A stretch of 64,000 nt of DNA from Bin22 sp965207275 (GTDB lineage: Bacteria > Chloroflexota > Dehalococcoidia > Lucifugimonadales > UBA3495), in assembly GCA_965207275.1 (NCBI GenBank), contig CBDBMH010000001.1:434001-498000 (forward strand), written 5' to 3'. The notes under the pieces were generated by a model. It made no database searches. It was given only the letters and a program-made list of their open reading frames with translations, and was not told the origin of the DNA. Each line of letters starts with the position of its first letter. Positions within the stretch are counted from its first letter, which is position 1. A program made the position numbers and the translations under genes. Below, one piece after another: positions 8,106 to 17,601 of this stretch.

Positions 8106-8900
8106 TTGGCCCAGCACACGGAGAGGTTCGTCTCCTTTCGTAACGGCAAGTTCAACGTCCAGCTGGTGGAGGGCGGCAGCGGCGACAACCTGCTTTACCT
8201 TCACGGCGCCGGGGGGTTCACCGGCTGGGACGCCTGCCTGGACCGGCTGTCCGAAGAGTTCCACGTCATCGCTCCCGCCCATCCCGGCGTTGCCCAGTCC
8301 CTGGGACTGGAACACCTGGACGACCTGTGGGACCTGGTGCTGTTCTACGAGGAACTGCTGGAGGAGCTGGGGCTGGACCGTACCTTCGTGGTGGGCCATT
8401 CCTACGGCGGCCTGCTGGCGGCGGAGCTGGCGGCCCAATGCCCCCAACGCATCCGGCGATTGGCCCTGGTGGGTTCTCTGGGCCTGTGGCTGGAAGACAC
8501 TCCCGTGGCCGACTTCTTCATCCTCACCCGCTCGGAACGGGAAGGGCTGCTGTGGTACGACGGGCAGTCCGAAATCGCCCAGGCCTTCATGGCTCCGCCC
8601 GAAGACCCGCAGGAACGGATGGAGGCGGACCTTACCCGCACCCAGACCCTGGCGTCGGTGGGCAAGTTCGTCTGGCCCATACCCGACAAGGGACTGCCCA
8701 AGCGGGTCCACCGCATCACCATGCCCACCCTGCTGCTGTGGGGCGACTCCGACGGCGTGGTGCCCCCGGCCTACGGGCCCGCCTTCCGGCAACTGCTGCC
8801 CAACGCCACCTTGCAGGTAATCGAGCGCTGCGGCCACATCCCCCAGGTGGAACGGCCGGACGAGTTCCTGGCCGCAATAACCGGCTTTTTCAAGGACTGA
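8106..8900 (+). CDS. Alpha/beta hydrolase
   Basis: A 264-residue alpha/beta-hydrolase-fold protein. The nucleophile elbow is GHSYGG (Ser99), the likely acid is Asp216 in LLLWGDSDGVVPP, and the general base is His244 in CGHIPQVERP. An oxyanion-hole HGAGG lies at about residues 33-37. The start is TTG at 8106, and the ribosome binding site is weak (GCGAGG). The substrate cannot be told from sequence: hydrolase, esterase, C-C hydrolase and haloperoxidase-like families share this pattern. It stands alone, with a dispersed repeat upstream. Confidence 0.88.
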   Translation: MAQHTERFVSFRNGKFNVQLVEGGSGDNLLYLHGAGGFTGWDACLDRLSEEFHVIAPAHPGVAQSLGLEHLDDLWDLVLFYEELLEELGLDRTFVVGHSYGGLLAAELAAQCPQRIRRLALVGSLGLWLEDTPVADFFILTRSEREGLLWYDGQSEIAQAFMAPPEDPQERMEADLTRTQTLASVGKFVWPIPDKGLPKRVHRITMPTLLLWGDSDGVVPPAYGPAFRQLLPNATLQVIERCGHIPQVERPDEFLAAITGFFKD

Positions 8901-9045
8901 CCGGCTGTCCAGGTCGTCAACCGGATTCACGCGTTGGTCCGGGCGCTTCTTTTGGCGCCGTTCACCCCCAATCCTGGCCTTCCCCCTTCAAGGAGGAAGG
9001 AACTCAGCTTTTCCCAATCAGAAGTTCTCACAAATTGAGGCAACC

Positions 9046-9582
9046 ATGAACCTTAACGAATTCATCGAATCGGCCCTGGAAATGGAGCAAGACCTGCTGG
9101 TGGAAGCGGTGAAGGACCTGACGCCCGAGGAATTTACCTGGCAGCCGGGCCCCGACACCAACCCCATGGGCTGGATGCTGTGGCACACCATCCGGGTGGA
9201 GGATATGTGGGTCCAGTTCTTCATCCAGGGACAGATAGAAATCTGGGAGCGGGAGGGCTGGCACGAGAAATTCGGCCTGCCCACCCGGGACAACGGCTTC
9301 GGACACACTGCGGAGCAGGTGGCGAACTTCCCCTCCCTGGACCTGCAGGAACTGCTGCGGTACGGCCAGGCGGTGCGAGCCGCCACCCTGGAACACCTGC
9401 GCGGCCTTTCCACCGAGGACTTTGACCGCGTCCCCCGCGAACGCCGTCCCAACCTGACGGTGGGCAGCGTCTACCGGCAACTGCTGGGCGAGTTCTACCA
9501 GCACCAGGGGCAGATCGCCTACCTGAAGGGGTTGAAGCGGGGCGCCGGGGCGCTGCCGGAAACCTACGCCACGCCGGGGTAG
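9046..9582 (+). CDS. DinB-like four-helix-bundle protein
   Basis: A 178-residue protein resembling the DinB/YfiT-like metal-binding superfamily. Histidines are placed as expected for the bundle metal site: WMLWHTIRVED near residue 45 and FYQHQGQIAYLKG near residue 150. The length is standard. Members range from thiol-dependent transferases to uncharacterised stress proteins, so no reaction is assigned. It is a single gene between an alpha/beta hydrolase and a hairpin terminator. Confidence 0.78.
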   Translation: MNLNEFIESALEMEQDLLVEAVKDLTPEEFTWQPGPDTNPMGWMLWHTIRVEDMWVQFFIQGQIEIWEREGWHEKFGLPTRDNGFGHTAEQVANFPSLDLQELLRYGQAVRAATLEHLRGLSTEDFDRVPRERRPNLTVGSVYRQLLGEFYQHQGQIAYLKGLKRGAGALPETYATPG

Positions 9583-9618
9583 ACCGCTGCCCTGTTGGCA
9601 TCGTTATGAAAAAGGAGC

Positions 9619-9641
9619 GGGGCAGCCACAAGGGCTGCCCC
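9619..9641 (+). terminator. Hairpin GGGGCAGCC/GGCTGCCCC, terminator or dispersed repeat
   Basis: A 9-base-pair GC-rich stem with a 5-base loop, 37 bases after the DinB-like gene and followed by a weak, mixed tail. Nearly the same hairpin (GGGGCAGCCACA, then GCCCC) follows the Lrp/AsnC gene at 19019-19041. This may therefore be a dispersed repeat that also terminates transcription. Confidence 0.5.
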
Positions 9642-9752
9642 TACAATAGTCTCAAAGGCGCAGTCACCACCGGCACATTGCCGTGATGAAGGTCCCGGGG
9701 CGGACGTTCAGCGCCTTCCCCAGACTCCGTAGCCCGTAAGAGCGGTCCCGCC

Positions 9753-11483
9753 CTACTGCCGCAACCAGGCCTCCGCCCAGTAATGGTACTCGGACAGGGC
9801 CGTGTTGGGGTAAAAATTCTCCAGGTCCCAGTCGAAAACCCAGCGGTAGGAACCGGTTATGGGGCTGAACATGTAGGCCTGCTCCATGGTGTGCCGCTGC
9901 AAGTCCAGCAGCCACTCCTGCCGCCGGGCCGGGTCCAGTTCCGCCGCCTGCACTTCGATCAAGGCGTCCAGCGCCTTGTCGTCGTGGTTGGCGATATTTC
10001 CCGGGCCGCCGCTGTGCAGTAGCGTGTAGAGATAGCCGTTGGTGGTGGGATGGGGCGGCGCCGGGGCCAGCGCAACCTGGTAGTCCCGCTCCTCGCCGAA
10101 CATGGCATCCTGCAGGGCCGCCGGATCCATGACAGTTACGTTGACCTCAAACCCCACGGCCTTCAGGTCCCGCTGAATCCGGTATCCAACCCGCCGGTAG
10201 TCGGGCCCCAGGTCGGCCACGGCAATCTCCAGGGTGGGCGGGTAGACGATTTCGTCGTCCTGCAGAATGTCCCGGGCCACGCTGTGGGAACCCAGGTAGC
10301 CGGCCAGCAGTTCACTCTGGCCCAGCTGCCAGCCGGGGCTGCGAACGGGCATGCCCAGGCCGACTCCCCCCTGTCCCTGCCAGTTCACGTCGACGTATTC
10401 CCAGGGATCCACCGCCCGGAAAATGGCCTGCCTGACGGCCAGGTTGTCCAGGGGTTCCTGCCCGGCATTGAGCGTCAGCACCATGCCGATCTCCGGCTGC
10501 TGCGAAACCCGGGAGTTGAACTCCACGCTGCTGCGCTCCAGGTGGGGCCAGTCGGTGGGCGACGCCACCACCACGTCAATCTGACCCGCCTCCAGCAGGG
10601 CCAGCCTTTCCGGGTTAACTGAACCGCCCTCTGAAGCGGTTGTGACGGGCTTCACCGTTATGACGTCCAGGTAGGGAAGGTCCGGCTCGAAATATTCGGG
10701 ATTGCGGCTGTACTCGGTGGCGCCGCCGGGTATTTTCTGCTCGAAGACCCAGGGGCCAGTCCCGATAACCGGCGCTCCCCGCAACCCCCCGAACTGCTCC
10801 AGGACCTCGGGCGCAACGATCTTGCTGTGGCCGTCGGCCAGGGCCAGCAGGGCGTCCGAGTCCCGGAACTCCAGGCTCACCCGCAGGGTATGGTCGTCCA
10901 GCGCCTCGATTTCGCCAATGCCCCGGTCGGCGAAGCGGGCCTCGCCCGGCCAGCCGGGAGTGCGCATCCGATCGTAGCTGGACACCAGGTCGTCGGCCAC
11001 TAGCTGCCTGCCGTCCACCGGCGGCAGGTCCTGCCAATACACGTCCGACCGCAGCCTGAAAACATAGGACATATCCGGCGCCAGCTCCCAGCTTTCGCAA
11101 AGGTCGCACTGCAGAGTCAGGTTGGGCTGCTCCACTTCCCGCCCCGTTTCCAGGCGCAGGAGGCGACTGTAGGCCAGCCCGGGACCCAGGGTGGCCAGGG
11201 TTTCCTGGGGGGACCGGTGGACATCGCGGGTGGGGTAGTCGGCCATGGAGGCCAGCACCAGGTGTCCTCCGCGCCTGGGCGTTCCCCGGTCCAGTCCGGT
11301 CGGGGCCGGTTCCTGGACCGCTGCGGGTTGAGGAGCAGGCGATTGGGCACTTGCCGTCCGAGCGGCGGGGTCTTCCACCGCATCCCGAGGTTCCCCAGGC
11401 GCCTCCTCTGCAGAGCAGGCGGCCAGGCCCATAAGCAGCAGCCCCAATGTCAGGAACAGGACAGTCTTGAATGATCGCGTCAT
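9753..11483 (-). CDS. Family 5 (oligopeptide/dipeptide-type) solute-binding lipoprotein
   Basis: A 576-residue extracellular solute-binding protein of the OppA/DppA class (SBP_bac_5). It has a lipoprotein signal peptide with lipobox LAAC near residues 21-24, then a Pro/Ala-rich linker and the two-lobed binding domain. The ATG at 11483 follows GGGAGGAAGG directly, so it is preferred to a frame opening at 11510. Binding-protein families of this type capture peptides, nickel or sugars, and the ligand is unknown here. No permease or ATPase genes accompany it, so it must work with components encoded elsewhere or as a stand-alone sensor. Confidence 0.85.
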   Translation of the reverse strand: MTRSFKTVLFLTLGLLLMGLAACSAEEAPGEPRDAVEDPAARTASAQSPAPQPAAVQEPAPTGLDRGTPRRGGHLVLASMADYPTRDVHRSPQETLATLGPGLAYSRLLRLETGREVEQPNLTLQCDLCESWELAPDMSYVFRLRSDVYWQDLPPVDGRQLVADDLVSSYDRMRTPGWPGEARFADRGIGEIEALDDHTLRVSLEFRDSDALLALADGHSKIVAPEVLEQFGGLRGAPVIGTGPWVFEQKIPGGATEYSRNPEYFEPDLPYLDVITVKPVTTASEGGSVNPERLALLEAGQIDVVVASPTDWPHLERSSVEFNSRVSQQPEIGMVLTLNAGQEPLDNLAVRQAIFRAVDPWEYVDVNWQGQGGVGLGMPVRSPGWQLGQSELLAGYLGSHSVARDILQDDEIVYPPTLEIAVADLGPDYRRVGYRIQRDLKAVGFEVNVTVMDPAALQDAMFGEERDYQVALAPAPPHPTTNGYLYTLLHSGGPGNIANHDDKALDALIEVQAAELDPARRQEWLLDLQRHTMEQAYMFSPITGSYRWVFDWDLENFYPNTALSEYHYWAEAWLRQ

Positions 11484-11771
11484 ACCCTTCCTCCCAGCCC
11501 CGCCCGTCATCGACGCACGCCGGCCACATCAATCTCGCTGAAAAATCACAGGAAAACGCTACCGGAAAAAGCGGGGCGGGCGCTAGCGAAAAAGCCGGCG
11601 GAAAACCGGGATTTTGAGAGGGGCGCGGGGGCGGGAGGAAAGGCTTCGCCTGGCCTGGTCCAGGCAACCAACTCGGCTGCCGGCCTCAACGTTCCAGGCT
11701 TCCGGGATGGCCGGAAGCCTGGAACGAGACCACTTAAACTCTGCTCAGATAGAGGCGTCGGACGAACTCCC

Positions 11772-13451
11772 CTACAGCGTGGCCTTGCGGCTGTGGATGC
11801 CGGTAGCGCCGCTGGGCCGGTTGCCCTGCTCCTCCTCGATCTGCGGGGTACCGTCCAGTTCAGCGCACCTCACCTCGAAGGTGTGATCTCCGGCGGCGAA
11901 GGGCCAGTCGTACCGCCAGATGACCCACGTAGTCTCCGACAGGGGCGTCCGCAATTGGGCGTCCTGCCAGGGGCCGCCGTCCACCCGCACCTGCACCGCC
12001 GAAATGCCCCTGGCTCCCGAGAAGGCGATGCCGCCCACGGGCACCAGGCGCTGTCCTTCCGCCTCCACCAGGTCGCGCACCGCCACCGTGTCTATCACCG
12101 ATGTGGCCTTCACCCGGGCCACCTCGTCCCAGCCGCGTTCCACCCAGTACCCCTCCCGGTACTCGTCGGTAACTTCAATGTCCACGATCCACTTGGGCTG
12201 CTTCATCCCGTAGCGGTCGGGCAGCCAGATACGCAGGGGGAAGCCGTGGTCGAAGGGAAGGGGTTCGCTATCCCAGGCGTAGCACAGCATGATCCGCTCG
12301 TCCGAGGCAATCAGGTCCAGGGCCACCGTTTCGTAAAAGCCGTCGGCGGACTTGATTACCAGGTACTTGGCCTCGGGCAGGGGCTGCACGTCGGCCAGCA
12401 CCGACTGCAGGTCCGCCCCGGTCCAGTGGGTGGTGCTGATCAGCGTGGTCCCGATACGCCCGGAAATGCAGGACAGGGTCACGTACTGCTCCCGCATGGG
12501 GTAGTCGTTGCGGATCTGCTCGATGGTCAGTTCCTTGGGGTTGGCCACCAGCCCGTGGATGGGCAGCACCCAGTTGGAAATGTCGATGAAGGTGGGCTCG
12601 GTGCGCAGGAACACCTGGTAGTGGTCCTCCACCGGCGTGTACTCCGGCCGGGTCCCCGGGGCCGGCGTAAGGGGATCGCCGTCGTTGGGCAGGGGACGGC
12701 GGGGCGGCATTTCGCTGGGAGGCATGGAATCGGCTACCGACTCGGCGATGCGGACCTGCTCACCCTGCCCCAGGGCCGCGCCCAGGCCGGCGCTGGCAAC
12801 GGTAATGGTCGCGGTGGTGGCCCCCAGCCGGATGAGGAACTGCCGCCGGTCTATTACGCTGACCGACGCCATTTCCAAATCTTCCTCGCCCGTTTCGGCC
12901 TGCGGCAATGGGGACAGCTGCCGGCGGAGGTAGCCCACCGCCAGGCCCCAGGCCAGGAACAGGACCATCAATACCACGAAAGTAACCACCGGGTTCATGG
13001 TCGACTGGCCCATGGGCAGGCTCACGGCAGTCAGCGGCAGCCCGACGACCAGGGCCAACACAATGCCCGGTACCGGCTGGGCAAAGAATCGTCCCAGCCA
13101 TCCGCCCTCGAACCCGCCTGGAGTGAGAGCGCGGGACCGCAGCGCGGCAAAGAAAATGGCCGCGGCTGCCACGCCCATGAAGAAGACCATCAGCACCGCC
13201 GCTATCTGCTCACTGGTCTTGGCGGCGGCGGCGACGCTCAGGTTGAACAGGAGCAGGGACTCGATCATCATGTCTATGCCAAAGGTTATCAACGGCCCCG
13301 GCGTTACGGTGGCAATCCAGTCAAAAAGGGCAAAAGGAACGAAAGGCAGGTCCAGCAGCTTGTCCACCAGGAACATCAAGGCGACGAGGGGGGCTGTCAG
13401 CAGGGCCCCGCTCAACGCCCCGTAGCCCAGGGCGGCAGGTAATCTTTGCAT
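11772..13451 (-). CDS. Membrane-anchored sulfite-oxidase-family molybdopterin oxidoreductase
   Basis: A 559-residue fusion of a membrane domain and a molybdenum-cofactor domain. Four or five membrane segments fill about residues 5-190. An internal twin-arginine-like motif DRRQFLIRLG with a hydrophobic stretch follows near residue 205, then the oxidoreductase molybdopterin-binding domain (about 280-460) with the likely Mo-ligand cysteine in TLSCISGRIG near residue 327. The C-terminal 90 residues look like the Mo-co oxidoreductase dimerisation domain. ATG at 13451 is preferred over GTG at 13466, because GGAGG lies between them. The substrate is unknown. It probably faces the outside of the cell and passes electrons to the membrane. 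Confidence 0.85.
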   Translation of the reverse strand: MQRLPAALGYGALSGALLTAPLVALMFLVDKLLDLPFVPFALFDWIATVTPGPLITFGIDMMIESLLLFNLSVAAAAKTSEQIAAVLMVFFMGVAAAAIFFAALRSRALTPGGFEGGWLGRFFAQPVPGIVLALVVGLPLTAVSLPMGQSTMNPVVTFVVLMVLFLAWGLAVGYLRRQLSPLPQAETGEEDLEMASVSVIDRRQFLIRLGATTATITVASAGLGAALGQGEQVRIAESVADSMPPSEMPPRRPLPNDGDPLTPAPGTRPEYTPVEDHYQVFLRTEPTFIDISNWVLPIHGLVANPKELTIEQIRNDYPMREQYVTLSCISGRIGTTLISTTHWTGADLQSVLADVQPLPEAKYLVIKSADGFYETVALDLIASDERIMLCYAWDSEPLPFDHGFPLRIWLPDRYGMKQPKWIVDIEVTDEYREGYWVERGWDEVARVKATSVIDTVAVRDLVEAEGQRLVPVGGIAFSGARGISAVQVRVDGGPWQDAQLRTPLSETTWVIWRYDWPFAAGDHTFEVRCAELDGTPQIEEEQGNRPSGATGIHSRKATL

Positions 13452-13529
13452 CGGGTATTCCTCCACAAAAGGGGCTTGTTCCGCTGGGTTGGTAATTCAA
13501 CGGGTCGGTAATGATGGGTGGGACTTTAA

Positions 13530-13607
13530 CCGTCACTCCGGTCCGTCGCGGCGGACCGGAATCCAGGGGAGTTGGAGAGGGGATACCGGATTTCGCCGGT
13601 ATGACGG
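13530..13607. repeat. MITE-like palindromic element, 78 bases
   Basis: The ends form a short inverted repeat (CCGTCA at 13530-13535, TGACGG at 13602-13607). Inside are two perfect hairpins: CCGGTCCG/CGGACCGG (13538-13559) and ATACCGG/CCGGTAT (about 13583-13602). The layout (GTCA-CTCCGG, AATCCAGGGG, ATACCGG, GTATGACGG) resembles the REP/MITE-type repeats common in environmental bacteria. A related half-copy lies at 16583-16623. Confidence 0.6.
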
Positions 13608-13834
13608 AGTCTTCGCGTTGTTCCTCACTTCAAAGTGGTTGCCCCATCGGAGTTTCGCGAGAGACATTTCACAGGGGTCGATGTACTTTACTGCCGGCGC
13701 CGCCGGCGCACGGGACATTGCCGGTTGACTGCGCCAAGATTGCTCAATCTCGGTACAAATTCACATATTTTACCCTTGGCCATTTATAGTAAAATCGGCT
13801 TCTGGATATTATTTTAACCCAAAGAGCGCCGCCG

Positions 13835-14998
13835 ATGAACAGACTGTTGGTCCTGCCCCTGCTGGCATGCCTGCTGCTTGCGTTCTCAGCCTGCGGCTCC
13901 GCAGAGGAGGACAGCGGTCGCAGCCTGGCGTTGCGGGAGACAGTTCAGGATAGCCGCTCGGTCGCAGCCTCCCGCGGGGATGCCACCGCGGGCTACACCG
14001 GGTACTACGCCGGAGTCCCGACTTCGGTTCCATTCCCTGCCGCTGGTGTCCACGCCCCTGGGCTGGCCGGAGGATTCGGTGGCGCTCCCATGTCCCTGGC
14101 CCAGGTAGGCCTGGAGGTGGCCTCGGTGGAGGGAGCTACCCTGCAGGTCCAGTCCATCGCCGCCAGCCTGGGTGGTCACGTCGAACGCCTGACCAGCATT
14201 GGGGTGGCGGACCAGTCCAGGTCGGAAGTAACCATCAAAGTTCCCCAGGACCAGTTGGACCGGGCGTTGGACCGGATCCAGGGCCTGGGCGTGGTCCAGT
14301 ACCGCAGCCTGGGCAGCGAGGACGTTACCGATCGGCACGTCGACCTCACCGCCCGCCTGGCCGCCCTGCAGGGGGAAGAGCAGAGCCTGGCTTCATTGGT
14401 GGAACGCAGCAATTCCGTGGCCGAACTGCTGAGCGTGGAGCGGGAACTGGCCCGGGCCAGGACGGACATTGAGCGGGCCCAGTGGCAGTTGCATCTGCTG
14501 GAACGCCAGGTTGACCTGGCCACCATCCACGTCGCCTTGTTTCCCCGGGGCGTTGTGATGGAGCGGGGACCGGCGGCCACCTTTGTGCTGGAAGTTAACG
14601 GCGTCCCCGGCAGCGTTGCCGGATTGCGGCAATTTGTGGACGCCCGCCTGGGCGAGATAGACGAGGTCTACCTGGCATCGGAAGGGCCCGAGGAGCGGGC
14701 TGAGATCGTCTTCCGCGTGTTCCCCGATGATCTGAACCGGGCGGCCCATTTCATTGAAAGGCAGGGGGCGGTATCAGCGCGGGAAGTCCTCGACCGACCC
14801 GGCTGGTCCGATAGTGGTCCCCGCCAGGGCCGCCAGCCCAGCGCCCGGGTCAATGTAACCTACCTGCACCGGCCTTCCAGCGTCAGCATGTGGGTACCCG
14901 TTCTGGTAATCGCGGGCATCCTGGCGCTGGCCGGGGCCATAACCTACCTGATGAGAGTGGCCTATACCCGCGGGCGGCGGCGGGGCAGCTTCATTTAA
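13835..14998 (+). CDS. DUF4349 lipoprotein with C-terminal membrane anchor
   Basis: A 387-residue DUF4349-type protein. It begins with a lipoprotein signal peptide (lipobox FSAC near residues 16-19) and a low-complexity linker. The DUF4349 domain follows (about residues 85-330), with the typical pattern of two copies of a small alpha/beta unit around a predicted coiled coil (about 180-225). A membrane helix near 350-375 and a basic cytoplasmic tail end the protein. Function is unknown in the family, and a cell-surface role is likely. Upstream is the MITE-like repeat and no other gene. Confidence 0.8.
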   Translation: MNRLLVLPLLACLLLAFSACGSAEEDSGRSLALRETVQDSRSVAASRGDATAGYTGYYAGVPTSVPFPAAGVHAPGLAGGFGGAPMSLAQVGLEVASVEGATLQVQSIAASLGGHVERLTSIGVADQSRSEVTIKVPQDQLDRALDRIQGLGVVQYRSLGSEDVTDRHVDLTARLAALQGEEQSLASLVERSNSVAELLSVERELARARTDIERAQWQLHLLERQVDLATIHVALFPRGVVMERGPAATFVLEVNGVPGSVAGLRQFVDARLGEIDEVYLASEGPEERAEIVFRVFPDDLNRAAHFIERQGAVSAREVLDRPGWSDSGPRQGRQPSARVNVTYLHRPSSVSMWVPVLVIAGILALAGAITYLMRVAYTRGRRRGSFI

Positions 14999-15345
14999 GG
15001 CGCGCGCTGACCCGAACTCGTCACTGTTCATCTCGCCCCGTCACGTTCAACCACCGGCCCGGTCGGGTTCGGCCACCGGACCTGTCTTTCTGAACGCAGT
15101 GAAGAATCTAAAATCCAGCCTGCCATAAAGGTGGCCTCCCGGGAGGATCCAGGAACCCCGCAGCAAGCCCCCGGTAACATAGCATTGGCGACAGCCATGA
15201 CTTGCGCCAACAGGCCTTAGCTGCAATGCAGCTTCCCCCTTTCCCCTGCCGCCGGAAGGTCACGTGGTAAGGTCACCCGGTCATGATAGCCGCCTTATAG
15301 CGCGGCAAACCTTATCGCTGTCCCAATGCAGTGGACGGCGGCCCC
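14999..15345. other. Intergenic region with one dispersed repeat
   Basis: No coding region is convincing. The stretch lies between a forward gene and the 3-prime end of a reverse gene. It contains the dispersed repeat at 15083-15115 and otherwise shows nothing I can name. Confidence 0.5.
15083..15115. repeat. Dispersed CTGAGC/GAAG-type hairpin repeat, copy 3
   Basis: It reads TGTCTTTCTGAACGCAGTG, then AAGAATCTAAAATC. It is the same family as copy 2 at 8002-8035, in the opposite orientation, and shares the TCTAAAATC end. Confidence 0.6.
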
Positions 15346-16530
15346 TCACGGCGCGCCGGGGGCCGGCCCCAGCACATCGTACTTCCTTTCCGACGTTCTT
15401 TCCCCGGCCGGCAGTATCCGCACCACCACCCGCGACAGGCCCACTACCTCGCCGTCGGCGTCAAAACTGTAGTTGTCGCCAATGGCCCCGCTCCAGGTGA
15501 TGCCGTAAAGGCAGTCACGAAAACCGTCGGCATCCTGGTCGTCCCCCGTCTGTTCCAGGCACTCGGCGGCGATATGGACGTTGTCATATGCCGAACCCAG
15601 GTGCCAGGGCAGGGTAACGTAGTCATACCGTTCCCGGAAGCTGGCCAGCACCTGCTGCCCCTTTTCGTTGTCCGGCGCCAGGTCCGACACGATGGCCGTC
15701 ATCCCGTCGGCCGCAGGGCCGGCAATTTCCAGGGCGGTGGTGCCTACCGACACCGTCTCCGCATAGATGGGCCCGTCGTACCCCAGTTCTCTGGCCTGCT
15801 TGAGGACAGTGCCGGCGGCAAACTCCGATTGGGGAGACAGATGGAGCGCCTCCGGTCCCGCCGCGATCAGCTTGCTCAGCTGGGATCGGAAGTCGGTGAT
15901 GTCGGAGGCAAACCTTTCGGCGGCCACCACCTGCCCGCCGCGCTTTTTGAACTGCTCCACCGTGGTGCGCCGCACACCCTCGGCGTAGTCGGTGGACTCG
16001 GTAATGGTGGCCAGGCGCCTTATCCCGTCCTCCCAAAGCAGGTTGCCGGTGCCGATGCCCACCTCCACGTCGCTGATCTGGGTACGGAAAATGTAGTCGC
16101 CGGCCTTGGCAATGTCGGGATTGCTGGCCAGGCCGGAAAAGAGGATGACGCCGTCAGCCTCAGCCAGGGGCGCAGCCCCCAGCATGGCGCCGCTGCAGGA
16201 AGTGCCCAGGATGATGCGGATGCCGTCCACGCTGGTCAGCTTGCGGTAGGCCGCCACCGCCCCTTGCGCGCTGCACTGGGAGTCCTCCACCACCAGTTCC
16301 AGGGGACGGCCGTCAATGCCTCCGGCGGCGTTGATCTCGTCGGCGGCCATCTGCTTGGCCTGGTTGGCCACCGTGCCGTAGGACTCGCCCGGGCCGGTAA
16401 GGGATTCCATGACGCCAATGCGGTAGGCGGCATCCTCCGATGCGCCGCCGCAGGCCGTCGCCAAAAATGCCGCCAGAAATACCGGCGCCACCACCGGAAT
16501 GGCGCGACGCGCCAGTAATGGTAATTTCAC
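15346..16530 (-). CDS. Branched-chain amino acid-type ABC solute-binding lipoprotein
   Basis: A 394-residue periplasmic-binding-protein-like I (LivJ/LivK-type, Peripla_BP_6) lipoprotein. The signal peptide ends in the lipobox ATAC near residue 27. The start is typical of the fold: YRIGVMESLTGPGESYG, then a conserved NAAGGIDGRPLELVVEDSQC region. It starts at GTG 16530 with GAAGGAG upstream. Ligands in this family include branched-chain amino acids, amides, urea and aromatic acids, and none can be chosen here. No liv permease or ATPase genes are adjacent. Confidence 0.85.
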   Translation of the reverse strand: MKLPLLARRAIPVVAPVFLAAFLATACGGASEDAAYRIGVMESLTGPGESYGTVANQAKQMAADEINAAGGIDGRPLELVVEDSQCSAQGAVAAYRKLTSVDGIRIILGTSCSGAMLGAAPLAEADGVILFSGLASNPDIAKAGDYIFRTQISDVEVGIGTGNLLWEDGIRRLATITESTDYAEGVRRTTVEQFKKRGGQVVAAERFASDITDFRSQLSKLIAAGPEALHLSPQSEFAAGTVLKQARELGYDGPIYAETVSVGTTALEIAGPAADGMTAIVSDLAPDNEKGQQVLASFRERYDYVTLPWHLGSAYDNVHIAAECLEQTGDDQDADGFRDCLYGITWSGAIGDNYSFDADGEVVGLSRVVVRILPAGERTSERKYDVLGPAPGAP

Positions 16531-16860
16531 GTCGGGAAACTCCTTCAGGAATAGAGGTTATCGTAAATCAACATCAGGGTTAGACCGTCGTTCCCGTCCG
16601 CCCCGACGGAGCGGGAACTCCGTCTTTCGGCAGATCCGGCCCGGCTGCCGGGCATAGGGCGATATGGCACGGTGAGTTACGGACGCCATAACCCCCTTAC
16701 GGAACCGTTTCTCCTTGTTGGTTAAGGTCAACAGCAAAATGGAAATCCCTTCCCCCTTTGACGGGGCGGAATCCGCCTCAGGCGGACCTCTGGCGGGGAA
16801 GGACAGGATGGGGCTGAAAGGAAACTTCTCAAACTCCACTGGGCGCCTGGGAACGGCCCC
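16531..16860. other. Intergenic region with a half-copy of the MITE-like repeat
   Basis: No gene is seen. The hairpin GTTCCCG/CGGGAAC inside 16583-16623, flanked by CCGTC and CCGTC-like ends, resembles one half of the element at 13530-13607. The rest is unremarkable. Confidence 0.45.
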
Positions 16861-17601
16861 CTAATCGTTCCCACCAAAGAAATGAAGGATGTGCAGCAGC
16901 GCCAGGAACATGTTAACGATGTTCAGGAACATTCCCGCCGACCCGACCAGGGCTATGCGGCTGGCGGCATCGGCGTTGCCCTCGGCGGCGGCTTCCCGGG
17001 CCTCCTGCTTGAGAGCCTGGGTTTCCCACGCCGTCAGGCCCATGAAAATGGGCAGGACGATAACGCTCAGCAGCAGTTGCAGCCCGCTGGACTGGAACAG
17101 CAGGGCATTGACCAGGCCCACCACTATCATCCCGATCAGGGCAATGACGGCCAGCATCCCGATCTTGGACAGGTCCCTCTTGGTGGTGAAACCGAAGACG
17201 CTCATCAGGGCGAACAGCCCGCAGGCGCCGGCAAAGGCCTGGGCAATGCTGGGGCCGGAGAACACCACAAAGACATAGGACAGCGTCGCCCCCATGAGGG
17301 CGGTGAAGCCCAGGTAGAGAGCCCCCACCAACGCCAGGGACGCGCCCCGGCGGGCGGCGAACTGCATGCCGAACAGGCACCCAATGGCCAGGACCAGTCC
17401 CAGGATCATTCCCAGGAAGCCGGTAAACAGCAGAAACAGGCCCGTCCAGGCGAACACCCAGGCCACGACCCCCGCCACGCCCAGGCCCAGGGCCGTCCAG
17501 CCGTAAAGACCGGTCATGGCCGAAGTGAATATGCGGTCCGCTTCGGCCAGGTTATACCCGTAACCTCCGCCGGCGGAGGGATTAAACATGGTCATCTTCA
17601 T
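16861..17601 (-). CDS. Bax inhibitor-1/YccA family membrane protein
   Basis: A 246-residue protein with about seven membrane helices across residues 35-240 and the layout of the BI-1/YccA/UPF0005 family. Bacterial members include the pH-sensitive calcium-leak channel BsYetJ and the FtsH-interacting YccA, so the exact role is open. The start may be the ATG at 17601 or the third codon ATG at 17595, and AGAGGT fits the latter better. It is a single gene, with no partner evident. Confidence 0.85.
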   Translation of the reverse strand: MKMTMFNPSAGGGYGYNLAEADRIFTSAMTGLYGWTALGLGVAGVVAWVFAWTGLFLLFTGFLGMILGLVLAIGCLFGMQFAARRGASLALVGALYLGFTALMGATLSYVFVVFSGPSIAQAFAGACGLFALMSVFGFTTKRDLSKIGMLAVIALIGMIVVGLVNALLFQSSGLQLLLSVIVLPIFMGLTAWETQALKQEAREAAAEGNADAASRIALVGSAGMFLNIVNMFLALLHILHFFGGND

